A stretch of DNA of 12,454 bases from Clostridia bacterium. Lineage in GTDB: Bacteria > Bacillota > Dehalobacteriia > UBA4068. Both the position numbers and the translations under genes were made by a program. The first letter of the stretch is position 1. Each line of letters opens with the position of its first letter. The notes under the pieces were generated by a model that made no database searches, was not told the DNA's origin, and worked only from the letters and a program-made list of their open reading frames with translations. The stretch covers positions 1 to 12,454 of the forward strand of contig JAAYYR010000078.1 in NCBI GenBank assembly GCA_012515255.1. The letters are read 5' to 3'. This document shows positions 8,901-12,454 of this stretch, in pieces.

Positions 8901-10673
8901 CCTGCCGCCAATGCTGCGCCCGCTACTGATGTTGCGCCTGCTATTGACGATGCGCAACCCGCTGCTGATGCCGCGCCTGCTATTGACGGTGCGCAACCCG
9001 CTGCTGATGCCGCGCCCGCTGCTGATGCCGCGCCTGCCGCCAATGCCGCGCCCGCTGCTGATGTTGCGCCTGCTGCCGATGCCGCTGCCGCGCCTGTGAG
9101 CGCCGCTCCTGCCGCCGATGCTATGCCTGTTGCCGCTGCTATGCCTGCTGCCGCTGCCGCGCCTGCTGCCGATGCCGCGCCCGCTGCTGATGCCGCGCCC
9201 GCTGCTGATGCCGCGCCTGCTGCCGCGCCTGCTGCTGCCGCTGCGCCCACTGCCGATGCCGTGCCTGTTGCCGATGCCGCGCCTGCTGCCGCTGCTGTGC
9301 CCGCTGCTGATGCCGCGCCTGTGAGCGCCGCGCCACAGCCATTGCTTAGCGAAGAAGAATTGCTGGCTTTGTGGCAGGCCGTACTTGAGCGCGAGGATAT
9401 CGACGAGGATCAATCTTTCTTTGAGCAGGGCGGCGGTTCTTTTGCCGCGCTTAATCTGCTCAGCCTTTGCTTTAACCGGGGCCTGGCAATAACATTAGCC
9501 CAGTTCTATGATAACCCGACCCTGCGCGGTCAAAAAGAACTGCTCGCGGCTGCCACGGCTGCGGCTTCAGCAAATGCGGTGGAGGACGCGTCCCAGCCCG
9601 GCGACAGCCGGATGATTTTGCTCACCGGAGCCACGGGCTTTTTCGGCGCGCATTTATTGCAAGTCTTATGCGAGGCAGGGGAGCAGGTATTGTGCCTGGT
9701 GCGTGGTGATGGGGAGCGGCTGTTTGGCGTGCTGGAAAACTATTTCGGCCCGCAGTGGCTGGCAAAGTATCGCCAGGCCATCGAAACCGTGGCGGGCGAT
9801 ATCACCCAGCCCGGGCTGGGATTAGACCCGGATATCAGCGCCCGGATCAAAAGCGTCTATCACGCGGCGGCGGATGTGCGGCATTATGCCGTGGATGATA
9901 ATTCCTATTTGGTAAATCAGGTCGGCACCGGCCATGTAGTTGATTTTGCTTTGGCTGCGCAGGCCGAGCTGCATCATATGTCGACGCTAAGCGTTTGCGG
10001 CGAATATCTGCTTTCGGCGCCCAAGCAGCCGGCCGTATTCACGGAGAACGACCGGGATATCGGCCAGAACTGGCGGGATAATATCTATATCCGTTATAAA
10101 TTCGAGGCGGAAAATATGGTTTTTGCCGCCATGGAGCAAGGCTTGAAAGCGCGCGTTTATCGTCTTGGGCGTCTTGGCTGCCGCCAGAGCGATGGCCGCT
10201 TCCAGCTTAACCCGGCGGGCAATAGTTATTGGGAATCGCTGCGCGGCCTGGCCCTGCTGACGATGATCCCCGCCGCCTACGGCGCGCTGCAGATGGAGCT
10301 GACTCCGGTGGATGAGGCGGCCCGCGCCGTATGGCTGCTGCGCGATTGCCCCAATCCCTGCGTCCATATCGCCAATAATCGGCTGATCAGCTTAAAAGAC
10401 CTGGTGACGGTTATCCGGGGCGAAGAGCCAGCCACATCCACCCAGGAGGAGTTTGAGGCACATTTGGGCGGTTTGCTTAGCCGGGACCGCCGCCTTGCGG
10501 CATTTATCGAGCTGTATAGCCGGTTGCGTCTGGGCAGCCCGCCGATCGAGCCGAAAATGGATATTACAGTAGCGCTGCTCGCGGAGCAAGGCTTTGCCTG
10601 GCAAGACCCTGCCACTATCGATTACTCCCGGATTTGGGCGGAAACCCGCGCGGATGGGGGGGAACGGCCATAG
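2937..10673 (+). CDS. Two-module NRPS with reductase release (C-A-T-C-A-T-R)
   Basis: A single 2578-residue cytoplasmic synthetase. Domain order is condensation 1 (about 16-440), adenylation 1 (about 465-955), carrier 1 (about 965-1038), condensation 2 (about 1055-1475), adenylation 2 (about 1495-1980), a 147-residue Ala/Pro/Asp linker (1987-2133), carrier 2 (about 2137-2205) and a thioester reductase (about 2224-2578). All catalytic motifs appear intact. The product is inferred to be a dipeptide released as an aldehyde; the N-terminal condensation domain suggests acylation of the first residue, as in lipopeptide starter domains. The first in-frame ATG is at 2937, directly abutting AAAGG, so the true start may instead be TTG 2949; a TAA at 2931 excludes anything further upstream. 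The stop overlaps the downstream kinase. No phosphopantetheinyl transferase, acyl ligase or exporter is in the window. Substrates are unknown. Confidence 0.96.
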   Translation: MVIALAQITSENLRETYQLSQSQLNIWSLEQAYSGTSINNICETLRIRGRFDIPLLQKTLGLLVESDSTLRTRIIFEGDALMQYAEPYAPERYPVFDFSKSDEDGLHHWECSIAKEVMPVIDAPLYYFAIFKLGEHEGGVLLKCHHIISDGWSQVLLINKLADTYLKLLAGEEADLPQSPSYQLHVASEEEYRQSRHYKADREYWREVLAEPAYPATLRETGGAALSPVGQRLSFGFSHSLDHAIYNYCSERRVAPFAVFYMALALYIKRTVGAERFCVGVPIYNRINLSDRGTSGMFVSTLPFINSIDEDWSFSRFTEEVMINWYDLLRHQRLPFAEIMEMAAASGKVERQPSELAFSFQSSRIYANKEASVCFSGEWHYSGYQAEQLCIHLSNMEEDNRFRVNYDYRTQLFCEKNIADLHKHLTTILTRALAEPQQPLSELSMVGASEEEKVVYEFNHAVCPIPTRTVYAQLAEMARRYPDRAAVIFDGRRHSYTALLRRANDYALALQSRLGDCGCDQVVALLLPRGFELAAAMCGVAQSGRAWLLISAGLPQQRVAEMLADSGAAAMICGEAAAGQYGAALGDLPLITAEQLSPGGEESFLPAAAQPGNTAYLVYTSGSSGKPKAVEISDRSLLNFALDMEKYYAHGAVLSLNNISFDAFLLESMVALLNGCTLVMLPEGSEEDPAAVAAHIRNYAVGFITMTPGRLAAYLNDKSFRRAASRLESVICGGEAFPPALLRQLSTLSQARIYNQYGPSETTVGVTIKQLNGANQITAGRPMANCRIYVLDKQLKPLPPGVCGDIYIGGACVGKGYRNQPRLTEDAFLKSPFEPDELMYRSGDLGYWTDEGELALRGREDNQIKLRGMRIELDEIAARLSLHPQVEQAAALVFHHHGQPLIAAYYLSGAPVAERELLELAATYLPYYMIPSVFIRVEALPLTMNGKLDAERLPAPRLAETDDDLTLGEVEQKVLDIFRDVLNNPEINRNSDYFMCGGSSLNAMETLTRLEEAFQVRLHVADIYSCRCAARLARLLGAPQEPSTAGGRIQPAPALDGYPLSPMQQSLYFQTMLADDKTSYNMPGAVVLPQGVDIERLQAAFRSLIAAEEIFRTAFVFEQGQLVQKVCSRADFTVERLEAVDLAAATTAFIRPFDLSAAPLMRAALWRDEQGRELLFVDTHHLIGDGLSAPLIFARLNKAYAGQSLAAPALSYKDYAYWLQESDTAKDEDIAYWREILADPPPAIDLPTDLPRPAHFDSRGAQYRCELGRELSERLAALGGERGYTPATLFAAAFAILLGKLSHSDDIIIGMPVSSRNMAELEGLIGPFINTQPLRLRPYADLTLAAYLEQAQQRLAGSLDHQQLSLEELLKLCEAPRAAGRNPLYQTLFSLRPVGGDAFCLGGEQLTPITLENHTAKLELSLEAVAEADGYSFIFEYATSLFMPETIALWARSYAKILGSLLEDESVLLGDLNCLDDIDRFELLEKPQLLRAPFLDQCLDQQFSRMARLYPNRIALICDGESLTYRELERRAIAIAGQLQAAGVLPGDYIALLSRRNSDMIASLLGINMAGCAYVPLSKAYPGERITYILESSGAALVLGDPESLAQLPVELPCAVLTLSDEQPSFSAPAGRTTEDLIHILYTSGSTGRPKGVALRHRSLANLLSALTPLLTSSDGRMLCVANITFDIFITETLLPLALGKTVVLANDEDMLLPWKIAELMTGHGVTMLQMTPSRLQLCLGNESFCAAMAQAEIIITAGEPLNRELIRRTKSTGQAKLINLYGPTEAAVYASGAEMSGVGRPHIGRPLANCRVYILDESLRPVLPTARGELYLAGAGLAQGYCRDSERTAAAFLADPFFPGERMYKTGDIGRLLPDGNIEYLGRIDNQVKINGQRVELDEINSAILSSGLIREAVTVVSRSDQGGAKLHTWVAGFSSAEPDLQALRQHLQKLLPAYMLPAEIVPVAEMPRNASGKADVLKLGRQLQAAPAANAAPATDVAPAIDDAQPAADAAPAIDGAQPAADAAPAADAAPAANAAPAADVAPAADAAAAPVSAAPAADAMPVAAAMPAAAAAPAADAAPAADAAPAADAAPAAAPAAAAAPTADAVPVADAAPAAAAVPAADAAPVSAAPQPLLSEEELLALWQAVLEREDIDEDQSFFEQGGGSFAALNLLSLCFNRGLAITLAQFYDNPTLRGQKELLAAATAAASANAVEDASQPGDSRMILLTGATGFFGAHLLQVLCEAGEQVLCLVRGDGERLFGVLENYFGPQWLAKYRQAIETVAGDITQPGLGLDPDISARIKSVYHAAADVRHYAVDDNSYLVNQVGTGHVVDFALAAQAELHHMSTLSVCGEYLLSAPKQPAVFTENDRDIGQNWRDNIYIRYKFEAENMVFAAMEQGLKARVYRLGRLGCRQSDGRFQLNPAGNSYWESLRGLALLTMIPAAYGALQMELTPVDEAARAVWLLRDCPNPCVHIANNRLISLKDLVTVIRGEEPATSTQEEFEAHLGGLLSRDRRLAAFIELYSRLRLGSPPIEPKMDITVALLAEQGFAWQDPATIDYSRIWAETRADGGERP
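2982..6050 (+). other. NRPS module 1: condensation, adenylation, carrier
   Basis: Condensation 1 has HHIISDG at residues 145-151, matching HHxxxDG with catalytic His146. Adenylation 1 shows core motifs A3 (YTSGSSGKPK, 619-628), A5 (NQYGPSE, 755-761), A7 (YRSGDL, 840-845), A8 (GREDNQIKLRG, 858-868) and A10 with lysine 947 in NGK. Its A2 motif is weak (SGRAWLLIS rather than the usual GGAYVPLD). Aligning by eye to GrsA gives the pocket code D-A-L-T-I-G-Q-V-G-K, which I cannot assign. Carrier 1 carries YFMCGGSS with phosphopantetheine serine 1000. Because the chain begins with a condensation domain and no docking region precedes it, the likely donor is an acyl group, but an upstream synthetase elsewhere cannot be excluded. 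Confidence 0.88.
6099..9551 (+). other. NRPS module 2: condensation, adenylation, linker, carrier
   Basis: Condensation 2 opens with YPLSPMQQSLYF and has HHLIGDG at residues 1180-1186 with catalytic His1181. No epimerase precedes it, so an LCL-type domain is likely. Adenylation 2 has A2 (GCAYVPLS), A3 (YTSGSTGRPKG, 1642-1652), A5 (NLYGPTE, 1780-1786), A7 (YKTGDI, 1865-1870), A8 (GRIDNQVKINGQR) and A10 lysine 1975 in SGK. The by-eye pocket code is D-I-T-Q-I-A-L-V-Y-K, unassigned. The carrier lies unusually far away, after the repeat linker, with FFEQGGGS and phosphopantetheine serine 2168. Confidence 0.88.
8895..9335 (+). repeat. In-frame Ala-Pro-Ala-Ala-Asp-Ala tandem repeat linker
   Basis: An imperfect 18-base tandem repeat encodes about two dozen copies of a hexad close to APAADA, covering residues 1987-2133. 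Variant copies contain Asn, Val, Thr, Ile or Met, and APVSAAP occurs twice. It replaces the usual short linker between the last adenylation lysine (1975) and the carrier domain. A chain this rich in Ala and Pro should be extended and flexible. The frame is open through the whole array, and unit lengths that are multiples of three allow copy-number change without frameshift. Confidence 0.92.
9606..10670 (+). other. NRPS terminal thioester reductase domain
   Basis: An extended short-chain dehydrogenase fold closes the protein. The NAD(P)-binding motif TGATGFFG is at residues 2230-2237, a serine/threonine-rich HHMSTLS is near 2346-2352, and the catalytic YxxxK is Tyr2384/Lys2388. Such domains reduce the carrier-bound thioester with NAD(P)H to release an aldehyde, and some continue to the alcohol. 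No thioesterase domain is present, so reductive release is the only visible route. Whether the product is two- or four-electron reduced cannot be told from these motifs. Confidence 0.9.
10656..10673 (+). promoter_or_regulatory. G7 tract and ATAG overlap joining NRPS stop to kinase start
   Basis: A run of seven G residues (10656-10662) sits six bases after its following A from ATA at 10670-10672, which overlaps the NRPS stop TAG at 10671-10673. The layout copies the common ATGA stop/start overlap with ATA in place of ATG. It supports coupled translation with a rare start codon; a sequencing error in the G run or a minus-one frameshift are the alternatives. Confidence 0.5.
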
Positions 10674-12454
10674 TCTCCAATTTTGCCTTGATCATTTTTA
10701 TTGTCTCAATCGTCGCGATCAGCCTGTTTATCGCCTGGATGGCAAGGCAGGGCGAGATCAAGCTGATTCACCGCGCCTATTTCGCGGTAGCCGCGGTGAC
10801 GACGATTTGGATTTTGGGGATTATCGCCATCAAGTTTACCGACCCGTCAAATATGACGATGCTTTATGTCTGGGACTCCATGACCTATATCGGCGGCGCG
10901 TCCGTACAGGTTTTTGCCCTTTATATCACGCTGATTTTTACCAAAGGGCTGGAAAAATTCCCGCGCAAATATTTTGTGCTGCTGATCTGGCCCTTCCTTG
11001 CCAATATCTTTGTCTGGACTAATCCATGGCATCATCTGTTTTATCGGCAATTTGGGGTGCAACTAAGCCAAATCGAGTTTGGCCCGCTGCTGTATATCAA
11101 TGGCGTATACCAGTTTAGCTGCCTTGTGATATCTGTGGCGCTGATGGTCGCCTTTGCCGTGCGCAACCGCACCCGCCTCTATCTGCAGCAGGCAATACTC
11201 TTTTCCTTGGGCAGTATGATCCCGCTTCTGGTCAATCTTCTCGCCTTGGCCAAGGTGATGGATGTTTCTATTGCCGCGACGCCAATGGCCTTCATTTTTT
11301 CCATTATCTGCAATGGCCTGGCTATTTATCGTCTGCATCTTCTCGATATCCGGCCGATCGCCATGCGGCATGTCTTAAACCAAATCTCCGACTGCTATTT
11401 GATTACCGGGTCTGACGGCCTGATCATCGGCTATAATGAGCCGTTTATGGATGTCATCGGCCTGCAAAACGGCATCAAGGAAAACGGGCATTTACAGGAC
11501 TGCCTCAAAGACGAGGATGTGGAATACAAGACAGCAATTTATAATTTGCTCACTTCCATTGAGTCCTGCCGTAATATGGGCTCCTCCATTAGTTATGAGC
11601 AGGCAATCAGTCATCAGGAGGCGGATGGTTGGCGCAAGCTGTATTATATAGTGGAGATTAACCCCTTGCTGGTCGGCGAGGATATCGGCGGCTTCGTGGC
11701 CATATTCAAAGACGTAAGCAAGCTGCGCGAGAGTATGCAGCGGCTGCAGGATTCCCAAGTGCGCCTTATGGATCAGGAACGCCTGGCCTCCCTGGGGCAA
11801 ATGGTGGGCGGCCTGGCGCATAATCTGAAGACGCCGATCATGAGCATTGCCGGCAGCGCCGCCGTACTCAATAACCTGGTGGAAGAAGCGTCGATCAGCA
11901 TCGGCGACCAGGAAGTAAATGAAGACGACTACAGGGAAATTTATGGCGAGATGCGGGACTGGCTGCAAAAAGTGCGCGACGCCTGTTCCTATATGTCGGA
12001 TATCATCACGGCGGTCAAAGGACAGGCCGGCAATATGGACGCTTCCGAATTTGTTGATTTTAGCCTCGGCGACGCTATTAAACGCGTGTCCCTGCTATTG
12101 CGTCATGAATTGCAGGGCGGCCGCTGCAAGCTGATCACCGAGGTTACCATTGATAATCTCTCCGACCGGGAGATTTATATCCATGGCGATATCAATAATT
12201 TGGTGCAGGTGATCAATAATCTGGTCAGCAATGCGGTATATGCGCAGATACCGGACGGCAATCATAATATCGTCATCCGGGTAGATAAAGACGAGGAGAA
12301 CCTGTACCTGCATGTGATCGACTGGGGCTGCGGCATCAAGCAGGAAGTGAAAAACCGCCTTTTCCGCCAGATGATCACCAGCAAAGGCAATAAAGGCACC
12401 GGCCTTGGGGTGTATATCTCTCATGCGGTGATTCGCGGCAAATTCGGAGGCGAT
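10670..12454 (+). CDS. Seven-transmembrane PAS sensor histidine kinase, C-terminus beyond window
   Basis: The open frame gives 595 codons to the window edge. Counting ATA 10670 as residue 1, seven hydrophobic helices fill residues 4-222, including TNPWHHLFY (117-125) and a PLLVN in helix six (185-189), both typical of the histidine kinase 7TM sensor family. A PAS-like segment (about 235-345) follows, then a coiled-coil linker, an H-box LAHNLKTP with phosphoacceptor His384 (bases 11819-11821), an N-box SNAVYA (Asn521), DWGCG at 551-555 and GTGLG at 576-580. Only the last stretch of the ATPase domain is missing. It should autophosphorylate on an external or membrane cue and pass phosphate to a regulator outside the window. 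The start is uncertain: there is no ATG or GTG before helix one. Candidates are ATA 10670 (G-rich site nearby), TTG 10688 and TTG 10634; ATG 10739 would remove helix one. It is cotranscribed with the NRPS. Confidence 0.92.
   Translation, partial: MVSNFALIIFIVSIVAISLFIAWMARQGEIKLIHRAYFAVAAVTTIWILGIIAIKFTDPSNMTMLYVWDSMTYIGGASVQVFALYITLIFTKGLEKFPRKYFVLLIWPFLANIFVWTNPWHHLFYRQFGVQLSQIEFGPLLYINGVYQFSCLVISVALMVAFAVRNRTRLYLQQAILFSLGSMIPLLVNLLALAKVMDVSIAATPMAFIFSIICNGLAIYRLHLLDIRPIAMRHVLNQISDCYLITGSDGLIIGYNEPFMDVIGLQNGIKENGHLQDCLKDEDVEYKTAIYNLLTSIESCRNMGSSISYEQAISHQEADGWRKLYYIVEINPLLVGEDIGGFVAIFKDVSKLRESMQRLQDSQVRLMDQERLASLGQMVGGLAHNLKTPIMSIAGSAAVLNNLVEEASISIGDQEVNEDDYREIYGEMRDWLQKVRDACSYMSDIITAVKGQAGNMDASEFVDFSLGDAIKRVSLLLRHELQGGRCKLITEVTIDNLSDREIYIHGDINNLVQVINNLVSNAVYAQIPDGNHNIVIRVDKDEENLYLHVIDWGCGIKQEVKNRLFRQMITSKGNKGTGLGVYISHAVIRGKFGGD

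Noticed and set aside
8801..9413. Long minus-strand open frames (149 and 174 residues) and plus-strand Leu/Pro/Met-rich frames across the repeat
   Set aside because: They arise because an 18-base repeat keeps several frames free of stops. They have low-complexity translations with no start signals and lie wholly inside the NRPS.
10594..11022. Plus-strand 142-residue frame beginning inside the NRPS end
   Set aside because: It overlaps the kinase helices in another frame, has no recognisable domain and no ribosome binding site, while the kinase frame has seven helices and all kinase motifs.
1..12454. Search for tRNA, rRNA, CRISPR repeats, insertion sequence ends or attachment sites
   Set aside because: No cloverleaf, spaced direct repeats, transposase or terminal inverted repeats were seen by eye; the only tandem array is the protein-coding linker.

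Overview
The window looks like a chromosomal stretch from a Bacillota (Firmicutes) bacterium, probably an anaerobic clostridial or Negativicutes-like lineage. The basis is strong GGAGG-type ribosome binding sites, TTG start use, consensus sigma-A type promoters, an adjacent sbcD-sbcC pair, and a histidine kinase with the N-terminal seven-helix sensor common in that phylum. Base composition is moderately GC-rich by eye. The genus cannot be named from the sequence alone.

Layout: at the left, on the minus strand, lie sbcD (complete, TTG start) and the first 31 codons of sbcC, which leaves the window. A divergent intergenic region of about 190 bases carries a perfect-consensus promoter for sbcDC and a second promoter for a plus-strand ClC-family chloride/proton antiporter gene. 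After the antiporter comes a 169-base gap with a perfect 11-bp hairpin that reads as a terminator. It is interleaved with a strong promoter for the next gene. From 2937 to 10673 runs one giant gene for a 2578-residue nonribosomal peptide synthetase (NRPS) with the order C-A-T-C-A-T-R. It overlaps, by a start/stop sequence ATAG, a seven-transmembrane PAS histidine kinase that runs off the right edge. No gap without a gene exceeds 300 bases, and I see no tRNA, rRNA, insertion sequence or CRISPR array.

The main interest is the NRPS and kinase pair. The NRPS has every catalytic motif needed to load two amino acids, join them, probably acylate the first through its N-terminal condensation domain, and release the product by NAD(P)H reduction. 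The expected product is an N-acyl dipeptide aldehyde, or a pyrazinone-type ring if the amine is left free. This is the product class known from gut clostridial NRPSs and from the related A-T-C-A-T-R synthetase AusA of Staphylococcus aureus. Two things are unusual. A 147-residue Ala/Pro/Asp tandem-repeat linker separates the second adenylation domain from its carrier domain. The translation starts of both the NRPS and the kinase are also unconventional: the NRPS ATG sits in a hairpin with the AAAGG in its loop, and the kinase has no ATG or GTG near its first helix. The kinase may sense the peptide product or the envelope effect it causes; this is inference from adjacency.
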